Shown here: positions 43,816-55,199 of the stretch, in pieces
Numbering within the stretch: position 1 is the stretch's first letter
How the letters are laid out: every line of letters starts with the position of its first letter
Assembly: GCA_963855995.1 (NCBI GenBank)
Contig: OY979719.1
Location: 16,649,312-16,713,311, forward strand
DNA from: Muricea muricata
Lineage: Eukaryota; Cnidaria; Anthozoa; Malacalcyonacea; Plexauridae
Length of the DNA stretch: 64,000 nt
Direction: 5' to 3'
Notes under the pieces: generated by a model
Told to the model about the DNA's origin: nothing
The model's database searches: none
Seen by the model: only the letters and a program-made list of their open reading frames with translations
Translations under genes and position numbers: made by a program

Positions 43816-45898
43816 CGAAAATTACGGATGACGAGATCTGTCATGTCAGCTGCTTGTATATTCAGCTGCACATCGATATAAATGGATGTATAATATAATT
43901 GTGATTCCTCGCCCCTTGTTTGAACTGAATCCATATGTATCCATCGCATGATAGGCTTGGAATGAATAGTTGGCCAGACATACACTCCATACATCTACTC
44001 TGGGAAAGACCCGGAAGAGTGGTGCAAGAAGGGGTGGGGGTGAAGGTGAGACAGCAAGGGCAGTAATTGCCCCCGAAAAAAATTAAACTTGAAAATGTTA
44101 TGATAACATGAATAATTAAAGTCATTCTTTAGCTAATTCGAACGTTTGAAGTTAAATAGCTTATTAGGCATGCGATGCATAACATGATGTAAGTAATTGA
44201 ATAAGATGTTATTTTAAATCCATTTATATTTTAATTGTACTTTTTCATGACACTATAATTTTTTTCATATACAACGTAAATGGGCACTACCTAACCGGCA
44301 TAAAATTATATCGACTGGCCGTCATATTGAACTGATCGATTCACACACATGATGGCGCTAATAATTACCATACGTATGCCATTCAGTTACTGTAGTTAGG
44401 AGATCACAAAACAAAATATGGTAGTGGTTGGTACCTGTGCCACGAAATTTATGCCCACTGCCCGTGTGATACCCTAAAAGCAATATCGAAATTGTGCTCT
44501 TTGTTAGTTTTATTACAGTCGAGCTTGCCAATTTTGGGGATAAAAAGTCAGTAAATTAAACAACAAGAAAAAATGTAGGCATGTTCTGATCAACATTTTC
44601 ATGCTTGAAAAATTGTTACATTTTTCATTGAACGATCTTCTGGCGAGCATGCGCAATGTGTTTGATGGTGTGGATTTAATAGGCAGATTTTAGATGCTGT
44701 TCACGATAGGAAACCAGTTTTGGAAACACGAAAATAGATCATGCCAAATTTCAAGTTTTATTAAGTTTGTTTATTTCACCCAAAATATTTTAACAAATTT
44801 TTGCAAATGGGAATGACGAAAATAATAATCACACAAATTCATTGACTTGGATCAAGAAAACACAACTAGGCTTTCCCACAACTAATTAGGTTGTTACATA
44901 AAGTTCCCTACAAAATACAGAATGTATAAAAAAGGCAATCAAACTTTGGACTGCTCTAGCACGTTGATTATTTAATCCACAGCGATCATTCTTGCACAGC
45001 CAGAAAGACCAGGCTTTTAGAAAGGCCAAGTGGGTGAAATCATGCAAACAGTGGAAAGACAACTAGAATGCATGTCCACCACTCCGACCTAAGTTCTTTC
45101 AGCAACAATGTCTCTTTAAGTGATTTTTACAAAGTTTCAAAAGGTTTCATCAGAATTTGTAGATTTTCAAGCTATACAAACTATACAAGCTATACAGGCT
45201 TTTTAGGTATACAAACAGCGGTTCAGGCTATTTAGCATTACTAACAATAACTTCAATCATTAATATCGAAGTTAGTTTATTCATCATGAAAACAGCAATG
45301 TCTCAACTTTTTGGTAAAATTTGAAGGAATAATTGAATAAATACGAATCCAACGAGGATAGCCGGTGAAAGCGCGTAGTTCCACCTCTGAGCATTTTTAA
45401 TTCATGGCAGCAAATAAGAAAAGAAAATGCCATTAATTAATCATTTACCTGTCATGAGAACCAATAAAGACGGTAATAAGATGCATTAATTTTAATACCT
45501 AAGATAAAATTTGTCAATGTTAATTATCAAGTTGGATTAGATTTCAACAGTTTTTCAATAAATTGAAAACATGCTGTTTCGTATTTGCTCAATTTTTCTT
45601 CAATGTTTACAAAGATGGTGACATTCAAAAGCTAAAAGCCTAGCATTTCGAACTGCGAAAGAATTATTTCTGTATTATTGAATATTGACTGCCCTGGAGC
45701 ACTCAAAAGTTAGATTACCTTTTTCGATAACCCTGTATACACAGGAATGCCATTTCAAAATCCCTTACAGAAATCAAGAATTATATATAATATAATCTAA
45801 AGTGTATAGAATATTATAAAATACGTTTGAGAAAACATTTATACAAAACATTTATATAGATTGATGTTTTGGTTTAATATGAGTTAAGGTCGTTAATT
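43816..45898. other. Intergenic, no gene seen; right flank of duplication B to about 44180
   Basis: The first 360 bp match 28130-28490. Beyond that the sequence is AT-rich, with a small CTATACAAGCTATACAGGCT repeat near 45170-45205. I looked here for TRPA ankyrin exons and found none. Confidence 0.45.
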
Positions 45899-45903
45899 TC
45901 AAT

Positions 45904-46917
45904 TCATCCCATTATTTCTGGGGTACGTGAAATGTTTTCCTTGCTGGAAAATCTCTTGACAAGTTTCAAGGCTTCTCGTCTCAGCTTTCTGTTCGCCCAG
46001 AAAAAAATCAAACAATTTAAGGTGGAGTTCATTGTGATCAAAGTGTTGGTCCAAGTGTAAGCAATAGTCACGGAGCTTCGTTCCTTCTCGCTTTTGTTCC
46101 AAGGGTATTTTAGTGCGTGCAGACCAATACCAGCTGGTAGGAAACAAACAAATGCCAAAACGACAATTGCAAAGTAGACTTTTGCCATCTTTAGTTCACG
46201 TAAGAATGCTGCAATGTTTCTTGTCTCTTCACTCTGACAATTGGCGCGACTCGTGCTATGTCCGACTGTGTTGCATGGTGTAAAACTCTTTTTCTTGTTT
46301 ACCACACGGAATATCGAAATGTACGTAAACAACGTTGTAAAACATAAAACGAATATGACAATTGCGACGATAATCTTCGACAGACGTGGTAAAAACATAC
46401 GAGAAACTACGTTTAATATGTTGAGCAGCCAGAGTGTAATCCAAATGAATATTAATCGCCTCTTTGTCGCGGTTTTACGGTGCCAAATAGGATGAATAAT
46501 CGCCGTATATCGCTCGATATTTAGTATGAGTAAAGTCGAAATAGACATCCCCGTGAACAGGTAGAGTGTAGACGTGTAACTTGCCTTGCACACACAGTTT
46601 GGTGTTCCGTTTATTTCGTTGATGGCTTGCAACAAGAATGTCCAATGGACGATCGTTACCACAGCAAGATCCGCTGAAGAAAGCAGCATGATGCCAAAGT
46701 AGGAAAATTTCGAGCGCATTTTTGTTGACTTCCAGAAAATATAGAGGACGAGAGAGTTGAGGATTGTACCAGCGATAGCGAAGATAATGTTCACAACACA
46801 GGCAGCTATGCTGTTCCAAGTGTAAGAAAGTGTCGGCGAACGAACGACATAAGATAAGAGGCATTTTTCCAGGACTAGTTTGACATCGGAGAAGTTGGAA
46901 TCGACGTTGAAGATCAT
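45904..46917 (-). CDS. Class A seven-transmembrane receptor, array copy 9
   Basis: Intronless, 337 residues, MIFNVDSNFSDVK. N-terminal Cys in LEKC, GTILNSLVLY, SSADLAVV, NIERYTAI, CFLPAGI, NSTLNCLIFF. Before TM3 it has NCVCKASY, with a second Cys. ICL3 is RVVNKKKSFTPCNT and ends SRANC, so one of the paralogue Cys is Arg. C-tail is extended (SRTPEIMG). No clear shared upstream element was found before this copy. It lies 224 bp from the first visible TRPA exon, on the opposite strand. Confidence 0.92.
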   Translation of the reverse strand: MIFNVDSNFSDVKLVLEKCLLSYVVRSPTLSYTWNSIAACVVNIIFAIAGTILNSLVLYIFWKSTKMRSKFSYFGIMLLSSADLAVVTIVHWTFLLQAINEINGTPNCVCKASYTSTLYLFTGMSISTLLILNIERYTAIIHPIWHRKTATKRRLIFIWITLWLLNILNVVSRMFLPRLSKIIVAIVIFVLCFTTLFTYISIFRVVNKKKSFTPCNTVGHSTSRANCQSEETRNIAAFLRELKMAKVYFAIVVLAFVCFLPAGIGLHALKYPWNKSEKERSSVTIAYTWTNTLITMNSTLNCLIFFWANRKLRREALKLVKRFSSKENISRTPEIMG

Positions 46918-47140
46918 CTTTCCACAACAGCTCTGCTATACTCTTGTTCTTCTTGACTTTCTCTTCTAAATAAAAGTAAAAATCAAAACTGAATGCTTGT
47001 ATATGCGGTATTTTTACATTCAAGTTTCTTTAATTAAAAAGGACCGCCAATGTGGGAGAGGGATAGAAGTCGGAGAGGGTTTGAAAGGTCGGCCCACAAA
47101 TATTGGAGTACTCATTTAACATTGTTCTCTCTCAATATAG

Positions 47141-50100
47141 AGCGAAGATCATAATCCTGGACTTATGATCGTTTTGCGTGTCATTTTCTTCGTCTACTTC
47201 TTGGGTTGCTTGCTCAAGGAAATTAACCAACTACGTCACGAGGTAAAAGCCGTCTATATTTTTGCTATTTATTATTTCCTGTAGGTAATTTGCGTGAAAG
47301 CCAATATGTAATTAGCAATCTTGAAACGATCTAATATCATTCATATGGCTTATAAACACATTTCATGAACATATTTTACAGCGTGCATTCTATTTTCGAG
47401 AGATTACAAACTACCTGGATTTAATGGTGTCTATATTGTTTCTCATGTGTCTGCAAGTACCAACCACGAAACCAATTCCGTATGATCGACTGAAGTTTGG
47501 AACCGTCGGATTATTCGCGTATTACCTTTTAATGTTCCTGTGGACGAGAGGGTAAGTTGAAATGAGTAGGGTATTCAGTGGGTGGTAAGAGAAGGCGGGG
47601 AGGAGTCGGTTTAACTCAATCACTGCCACACACCACCAGAACTCTAACCCGAACCAGCCCTCCCCACCTATACCCTCACACCCCCACACAACTCCAACCC
47701 TGGACAGATGCTACGTCTTCCCAGCCCTACACTTCATTACCACCTCAACCCCGCACACACACCACCCTCTCCCACTCATACACTCCATCACCACCACATA
47801 CCAACACACAAAAGCCACCCCTCTCCGCAACCCTTCACTACATAACCATCCCCACATCAGCCCAACACAGCACGCACTATACTCCACGACCCTTACACTT
47901 GAACTACTTGTTTCATTCAGCTTATCCCGTTTTGGAATATACGTCACAATGTTCTTGGAAGTCTTGTCTACACTGATTCAGGTATAGATGACTTGTTGTT
48001 TTCTGATTAAAAAGCTTATCTGCTGTTAAAATCTATAATAAAATCTTTTTTAGGTCGTCTCTGGATTTGCGCTATTATTCATTTGTTTCACGGTGTCATT
48101 CTACATAATATTCACGGAATCGGTAAGTGACATTCTCTGTATACATTATTTATGCGAAAATGCGTACCGAACCTTCGAATCCTTGCTCCAACCCAGCGGA
48201 GAACTAAATTACGTTGGTAAATCACCTTTAAGACGTCGAAAAAACGTTGAAAGAAATACCAAGCTCAAGTTGATAAGTTCACCACTTAGTAAACATGTTT
48301 AGAAAGTTTGAGAAAATCAATACCCGGTGGACTACGCTATTCACCTTGCGTACAACCGAGCCTGGGGGTAGAGTCAAGGCAACGATATGGTAGTGATTTC
48401 CTTTGTGTTTTGATCATGTACTATACAACATGAGTTTGACTCGTGGTTTTGATTCTTTGATTTCTTGTGTTAGAACGAGGAAGAATTTAATACATTTCCA
48501 AACTCATTTCTCAAAGTCATAGCTATGATGATGGGCGAGCTCGATTACGCCGGCTTGCGTGTTCACGCCAGCCGAGTGTCTGGTGATATGGAAGCAATTG
48601 CCATCGTAATTTTTATCACGTTCTGTCTCACCATGGCGCTGGTTGTCAACAATCTTCTGGTACGTCTGATCACGGTTATGTGATAGTAAATAAATGTACA
48701 TTAGGAAGCCAAATAGATTAGCAGCTGATTCAATGATGGAGGTCAATATAAGTTTGGCCATATTTCAACAGAAATTAGGTCTGGATCAACAGCTGCTTTG
48801 GATGCTGAAATTTTGGAATAAACTAGAACGGCGGGTTAAATTTTAACCCAGGGTATTTAACCCAGGGTTTTTAACCCAGGGCATTTAACCCAGGGTTTTT
48901 AACCCAGGGTTGGCGGTAACCCAGCCTGGAACAAGTGGTCTCGTGACTCTCGTTTGAGTGATGGTAATATAGTCTACCTTAGAGTACATGAGGGTAATAT
49001 AGTCTACTTTAGAGTACATGATGGTAATGTAGTCTTCTTTAGAGTACGTGATGGTAATATAGTCTACTTTAGAGTACATGATGGTAATGTAGTTTACTTT
49101 AGAGTACATGATGGTAATGTATAGTCTACTTTAGAGTACATGATGGTAATGTAGTCTACTTTAGAGTACATGATGGTAATGTGGTCTACTTTAGAGTACA
49201 TGATGGTAATGTAGTCTACATTAGAGTACATGATGGTAATGTAGTCTACTTTAGAGTACATGATGGTAATGTAGTCTACTTTAGAGTACATGATGGTAAT
49301 ATTGTCTACTTTAGAGTACATAATGGTAATATAGTCTACTTTAGAGTACGTGATGGTAATATAGTCTACTTTAGAGTACATGATGATAATATAGTCTACT
49401 TTAGAGTACATTATGGTAATACAGTCTACTTTAGAGTACATGATGATAATATTGTCTACTTTAGAGTACACTATGGTAATATAGTCTACTTTAGAGTACA
49501 TGATGGTAATATAGTCTACTTTAGAGTACATGATGGTAATATAGTCTACTTTAGAGTACATGATGGTAATATAGTCTACTTTAGAGTACATAGTCTACAT
49601 AGTCGAGTACATAGAGTAGTTATATACTTGATTAACGAGTTTAACATTGATTTAAATGTAGATTGGTTTAGCTGTTGGTGATATTGAAGCTGTTCAAAAG
49701 AATGCTGAAATCAAACTCGTATCACTGCAGGTTAATTAATTCATGGATTATTCTAAACTGCAGTTGCTTGCTGCTACTTTTGGAATCTTGAAATATTTCT
49801 TGAGTTCGGCAGTTTATTTATTTATTAGGCTTTGCCAAGACTATACACACTTTAACAAAATCAATATATATGATATTAAAATGGCTAGTTAATCGCTACA
49901 GCTTAAACCAATTACAGCGGTCCTTCACAAAATACGAAAAATACAATCAAATTAATATTTAAAAATTGCACGGAAAAGCAGAATACCTCATCTATTTCGA
50001 TACGTACAAGCTAACTACAGCAAGATCTAGATATTGGACAGGACAGATTACGAGATGCATTACAACACAAACATATAGATTTCAGCCTTTGTGGATCATC

Positions 50101-52046
50101 TGCATCACAGACAGTTTTTGAGGCAAATTTATAGTAATTTAGAAGACCGCTTTTAAAACTGTTAAATGTAGTGTTTTTATGTGTCAGGTCTTTTGGTAGA
50201 ATGTCCCACAATCTCGTTGATCTCGGCAGGAAAGACTTTTGATATGTTGCGGTCTTGCACTTTTTTGTTTTATATATCAGACTGTTCGGATCAGTTTTGA
50301 CTTTTATGTAATGTTAACCTAACATGAGCGGTCCTGTTGTTTAAACCAAGAAGGGCGCTCGTATTGTAAATAATAATGCATGAAAATTGATGCTCCCGAC
50401 TCTAGAAATATATCAGTCAAATTCAAAAAAGTGGTAGCATGCTATTTCAGTCTAGAATGAAGACGATATTACAGGGTGGCGCGAAGATATGAATCTTATT
50501 TTCAAGTGCTCAATACTCGAAATGATATTTTTTTATAATTAAAACATGGGAAATGCGAGTGTTCTAGATAGAAAATAATACATGAGTGCTCGGGAATACC
50601 AGATTTGTTTCGAGTTTTGAGGCATGATATCTCACGAGTGAGCGCATCGAACGAGTGTTAAACATGTTCAGCATGAGAAATTCGTCTGGCATTTTCACGC
50701 ATGGATTTTTCTGTCTGTTATGTAAATTACAGTCTTTTCTAGCAAAGAAAAATATCCATAAGCATTAAGCAATGATTGTTTGATTGTTTGAAAAGCGATG
50801 ATTTTCACATGGGAAATTATCTTGAATAAACTCACTTGTGAGATTATCAGTTTTGCCAGTGCCCGAAATCTCCATAAAGCACTGTACTTTATATGATAAT
50901 AGCCAAATAATCCCTGGGTTAATTGATTCTAATTTTGTTTCTTCAATCCAATCTCGCGAAATGATTGCATTGTATAAAATTACTTTAGACCGACAGTCAC
51001 TGTGACAATCACTAATTTTTTCGTCATGGTCCATTCTGCGGTCACTTCTTCATATTCTTCCATACCATTTCCTTGCAGGTCACTCAAATTCTTGAAGCGA
51101 GAGCAAAGATGCTAGTCCGTTCCTTAAAGCGGAAATGTTATGTGGCCACATATACGGAAATGCCTAACGGAAATGATTGTAAAGCGGAGATAAGAGAACA
51201 TGCATATGTAAGAAATAAAACCATTTTTCATTTTTGTTTGTTATCATTGAAACAACTACTAGCTGGTCAGACCGTGAGTAAAAGTCCTGGAACTAGCTAC
51301 CAAATAGAAATCCATTTTTCTGTTGTTAATCTCTTATAACTTTTGTTTTCCTTTGTGAATCTTGTTAAAACATAGTAACTGTCTTTAATAAAAGAAGTTA
51401 TAAGTCTGCCAGAAATTTAGAAACAAAATAAATAATTTTTCATGAGAAATTTGATAATTTGGATCGAAAAATGGATTTCCCTTTGACAACTAGTGCCAGT
51501 ACTTTTCCGTGTTTTCAGATCAACTGGTAACAAAACTGCTCACAAGCTGTCGACAAATTGTGTTCGCACTGCTTGTTCCAAATTGTTGAAACAAGTTTGG
51601 AACAAGCTCTTGACAACTTAAAACAAGCTTTATAAGATTACTAGACTTGTCACAGGATTGTTCCAACAAGAATGATACAGTCATGATATAAAAATGTTGT
51701 TCCAACCTTGTGATGTTAACTTTGTGACTGTCTTATAACGGGTGTGTATCCGTCTTGTTAAAACAACCTTGTAACAGGAGTACAGGACTGATATTCCCGT
51801 CAACCTTTTGAAAAGTTGTCAACAAGTTGTACCAAATTTGTTCACAACCTGGAACAAGGAAAACGAACACAACTTGTTGCTGGCTTGTTGACAGACTTAG
51901 TTGTGTAGTAGTTGTGTACTACGCTCAGACACGATGTGAAAAATAAAAAGTTGAATTTGTTGTTTTTTTAGAGGATGCGAAATTTGGCAAGAGTGAATAA
52001 GGAAAAGAAAATTGGTGTGGACAATTTTGCGTCGACGCCAACATAG
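47141..52046 (+). CDS. TRPA-type cation channel, C-terminal half (eight exons)
   Basis: Exons with GT-AG borders and consistent phases: 47141-47242, 47382-47551, 47921-47981, 48054-48122, 48474-48659, 49662-49730, 51079-51207, 51972-52046 (stop). They encode 286 residues: S2, S3 (NYLDLMVSILFLM), S4-S5 linker (LSRFGIYVTMFLEVLSTL), S5, the pore with MMMGELDY (TRPA1 has a similar Gly-acidic filter), S6, and the post-S6 signature LLIGLAVGDIEAVQKNA, close to TRPA1. The C-terminus is short and basic. TRPA channels are Ca-permeable sensors of chemical or thermal stimuli in the plasma membrane. The ankyrin repeats and S1 expected upstream are not in the window, which instead has the GPCR array. Either a long intron holds the array or this is a 5'-truncated gene. 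Confidence 0.88.
47578..47920. repeat. C-rich low-complexity intron of TRPA
   Basis: Irregular CA- and C-rich sequence (CACACACC, CCACAC) fills the intron before the exon at 47921. The frame open across it is a composition artefact. Confidence 0.7.
48833..48915. repeat. TTTAACCCAGGG tandem repeat
   Basis: About five copies of a 16-bp unit TTTAACCCAGGGTNNN lie in a TRPA intron, directly before the 30-bp minisatellite. Confidence 0.85.
48958..49600. repeat. 30-bp minisatellite, about 21 copies
   Basis: Unit: ATGGTAATATAGTCTACTTT followed by AGAGTACATG. Variation is limited to a few positions (ATAG/GTAG, ATGATGG/ATGATGA). As 30 is a multiple of three and the unit has no stop in two frames, long ORFs appear on both strands; these are not genes. 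It occupies the TRPA intron 48660-49661 and ends about 60 bp before the acceptor. Confidence 0.95.
49990..50360 (-). pseudogene. Non-LTR retrotransposon (LINE) RT C-terminal relic
   Basis: Minus-strand text ATYQKSFLPRSTRLWDILPK then THKNTTFNSFKSGLLNYYK matches the end of CR1/Jockey-like RT ORFs: the basic-aromatic run, W-x2-LP and FK-x3-L. It ends in a Cys-rich tail and stop near 50011. The rest of the RT is absent. It lies in a TRPA intron in antisense orientation. Confidence 0.6.
50361..51078. other. TRPA intron, no further gene
   Basis: It includes CGAGTGAGCGCATCGAACGAG (50636-50656), a word also seen in the foldback at the right end of the window (63935-63955). Otherwise nothing is recognised. 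Confidence 0.4.
51500..51910. repeat. Degenerate TTGTTCCAAC/AACAAGCTTG repeat
   Basis: Irregular repeats of AACAAG, TTGTTCCAA and TTGTAAC words in both directions fill this part of the last TRPA intron. No fixed period. Confidence 0.5.
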
Positions 52047-52240
52047 AAAGAGTTGTTGCGCTTAAATTTACCGAAAGACGCCTAGGTTATCAGCCTAGAT
52101 CGAGATTATTATTCTATTATTATTTCATTTTATCTACAGTTTGTCTAGCATTGAGAATTCCCAGTTTTCAATCTCAATGCCAGAAAAACTGGAGGTGGAA
52201 TAAAATAATTATTACTTGACAATAAAAAGTAACGCACAGG

Positions 52241-52496
52241 TTTAAAGAGGGGTTACAGTCCGTAATGTAAACAAACGCTTTGTTTACATTTTGAAATTCT
52301 ATATTCGTAAAATATGACTTACTAAATGAATATCTGACACTTTTCTGGTTTGCTATGCTTATACATGAATGTAAACCAGAGTTTCAATTCAAAAAGAGTT
52401 CGAAAAATGTGAAATTTGGACAATGTTTATATTTGGTGGCCCACTTTTGTTATGAGCAGAACCGATGCGCAGAACGGACTGTAACCCCTCTTTAAA
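52241..52496. mobile_element. MITE with TTTAAAGAGGGGTTACAGTC ends
   Basis: Perfect 22-bp terminal repeats (TTTAAAGAGGGGTTACAGTC and two more bases) bound a 256-bp unit just downstream of the TRPA stop. A relative with an insert is at 31620-32200. Confidence 0.9.
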
Positions 52497-53039
52497 TTTC
52501 AGGGTAACATATATTATTTATAAATGGATGTTAAATAATATTATTCAAGGAATAGCAATAAAACATATGATTTTTCCAATGTTGTGAAATTTATCACATC
52601 GAATACAACGTGAACACATTTCCAGATATTTGTTTCACCGGATACAGGGCACGGGTTGACAGAAACAAAGCTGGTTTTTGGACCATTCTGCTTCCCCCCC
52701 CCCCCCCCCCCCCGCCTATTTTAATGTTGTTTTTCTCATAGCATTGTATTATTCTTTATTGGAATATTTTTGTTTTGTTTGAACCACACCCGGATTTGCA
52801 TCTGATATTCCCATTTACCTCGAAGATAGAAAATCAACTTTGAAATAAGGGGAACGGGGTTATTGATTTAAAAAGTCTCAATATATTTTGTGGATGACTG
52901 TGAGTCATGCAAGCACACCCAATCCGAACGCTGTAACGAATGGTTGTAACTCAGTAAGACTATTATCAGATTATTTTGTCGAATAAATTCTTAGGATTAT
53001 CACGGTTAGGGTTGGGGTTTTGGTCAGAGTTCATTTTAC
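52497..53039. other. Intergenic, homopolymer C run
   Basis: A C18 or so run lies at 52696-52713, and GGTTAGGGTTGGGGTTTTGG near 53006. No gene. Confidence 0.45.
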
Positions 53040-53099
53040 ATGCATGAAATGACAATTCCAAGAAGTATTGGATTGGCAAACGTTGTAACCAGTAGTTAT

Positions 53100-53400
53100 A
53101 TTGGGTTATACAACGTTCGGATTCGCTGCAGCAAGCAAGTTCAAGCTGAAATTTGTTCGAAATCTGTGGAAACACGGAAGCTTTGCGCGCACGCATGCTC
53201 AGTAGAGGCATTGCAAATGGCGTTGATCAGGGACCCCCTGCGAAGGAAGATGACGGCCAACTCGGTCATGAAAAGCATCTTTTCACTCAATGATTGTTCC
53301 GCCATATTATTACAGCCAGTTGTGCTCGGCTCGTATTGCCGAAGACACGCGCCTTTTAAGGAACAACAGCCCGGGCGATGGTCGAAAACTGTTAGGTACG
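53100..53400 (+). promoter_or_regulatory. Candidate INO80 promoter and non-coding first exon
   Basis: A GC-richer island between TRPA and INO80 with GCGCGCACGCATGC (NRF1-like) and CCGCCATATT (YY1-like). A donor-like ACTGTTAG/GTACGT occurs at 53394. The first INO80 coding exon has an acceptor at 55169, so a 5' non-coding exon is required upstream. The ORF across 53040-53564 has no recognisable motif and is unlikely to be a protein. Confidence 0.4.
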
Positions 53401-54889
53401 TTCATTCTATGTTTGTCTTCGACTCCATCCAACTACAATTCATCACGTCAAACGCTTTTTGGCGAAAGATTCAGGCAAGAAAGCACGATAGTTTCGTCTG
53501 TAGATCTTGCGAAAACGCTTTGCTGTCGAGGGAAACGAAAGTAAGATTTGAGCCGTTTGACTAAACTGTGCAGTGCTTGGGTAACTCATGTTGGTGAATG
53601 AGGTTTTATGGAACATCTTGCAACATATACTGCAGTAATTTTACCGTAAAATTTCAAATACAAACGGGGAACAGCGCTCAATCGGCTTATCCTATCTCAG
53701 ACTTGTAGTTAGCAGTTTCGACGTTGAAGCAGATACATTTTTGGTATATTGTGGCGAATAAAGGCACAAAAACTAAAGCAAATATGTTTTAGGTCAGTCA
53801 ATTTTGGGTAAAGGTGGATTTTTGGGCAAATTGGTGGTTGTTTCGTTCGGTGTTTTAGTTCATGTTGTTATGCTTTGTCATGCTCTAGAAATTGCATGAT
53901 GCCAGTGGCATCAACATTGTTGAATGACAAGTCTTTAAATGACCATGATATGTGGCTTACTGCCTGCTTACCAGATGGTGGGAACAGTACAATTGTAGCA
54001 TGGGGGGATTTTTGGAATCATGGGATGTGGGTGATCCAGAGTGCAAAGTTTGTGCTGCACAACCGACATTGGGCATATATAATTTTGATGTCTTCCATAT
54101 ATTTTCTATATATTACATAGGGGGTTTTAGGTCTGACACCAAATTTGGTTTTTGCTCTCTTTTTGAGCACACATTGTTGCTTGTTGTTTGCAAAAACTAC
54201 TCATTTCTCATGACACATGAAGCTATGATATTTTGTTGCTATGTGTTTTGTGAACTGTCACTATCAATTTGTAGGAAGCATGGGTGGCACTATCTGTTAA
54301 CGTGTTGTGCCTGGTGTGCATGTTTTGTGAGAGAGAATTCTCATTGTTGATGTCTCGTGTGCTTCGAGGGTTTTGTCCGGGTACTGGTTTTCTTCCCTCC
54401 AAAAATCAACAGAATTAGCAGCCAGAGGGAAACATTGTCGGTCAAGGGATCACAAAACATATTGCTTTCCCAAGAGCCCAGTAAATAAGTGATTTATTAT
54501 TGTGTCAAAGTGAACCAATGTATTAAACAAGTCAAAATGAATTTTGTGGCTGAGCACTTGTGGTGCTCTTTCAACTAGTAAGTTACTAGAAGGAATGAGC
54601 TTTTTCGCACTTGTTGTATACTGTAGTAATATATTACAGTGAATTCACATATATAATCTTGTAAATTTAAGTCATTAAGGCAAAAAATCGCAGCAATGCG
54701 TCGCGGCAACAAAATTTCATTGTGTGAACAGGAGAATTTTATAGAAAATATTTTTTCCTACAACAGGATTTTGAACTGTGTTAGCATTTGCACCAGCTAC
54801 TTTGTGGCTGTAATCTATTGCTGCAATTGCAATCTATTGCACATGCTGCAGCGATTTTTCACCTTGTGTGTTATTGTTTTTAATTTATA
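53401..54889. other. Probable INO80 first intron, no gene
   Basis: AT-rich. At 54370-54420, TGTCCGGGTACTGGTTTTCT resembles the SINE central block seen at 60530. The frame at 53952-54350 has no supporting feature. Confidence 0.4.
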
Positions 54890-54995
54890 AACAATTTGTG
54901 GAAACACCATGTTAAATTAAACAAATGTAATTTCTAACAAATCCGAGCTTTTGGCCTGTTTGACTCAGCCCATCATCAGAGAGAAATTATATACA
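54890..54995 (-). mobile_element. Penelope-like element tail relic with degenerate hammerhead
   Basis: The minus strand ends ...GGTGTTTCCACAAATTG, shared with the tails of the 20.1-22.0 kb elements. Before that it has CTGATGA (54973-54979), a GGCC-type helix II, and AAAAGCTC where GAAAGCTC is expected, so a core G is lost. No coding part remains. Confidence 0.5.
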
Positions 54996-55199
54996 ACAGT
55001 TAAAAGGCACACAATGTATATATGTACCACACATCGGCTGTTTTTAAATTGTTTATAAATTAGTATAAATTCACCATACAAAGTCTCAAATTATGTTATT
55101 ATTTAATTGAAATCATATTCAAGATAATCACATTGGAACAACAATAGAACTTATTGGTGAACTTTTTAGTTTTAAGAGGCAAGGAGACTGTGAACAAAC

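Noticed and set aside
47578-47976. 132-codon ORF rich in Pro, Thr and His
   Set aside because: It is C-rich low-complexity intron sequence that overlaps a TRPA exon in a different frame.
48958-49600. CRISPR-like array (30-bp repeats)
   Set aside because: The units are contiguous without unique spacers, and the context is a eukaryotic intron.
49094-49681. ORFs of about 165 codons on both strands
   Set aside because: They are translations of the 30-bp minisatellite within a TRPA intron; no domain or start context.
53040-53564. 174-codon plus-strand ORF
   Set aside because: No recognisable motif, other frames are equally open, and its GC-rich sequence fits a promoter/UTR better.
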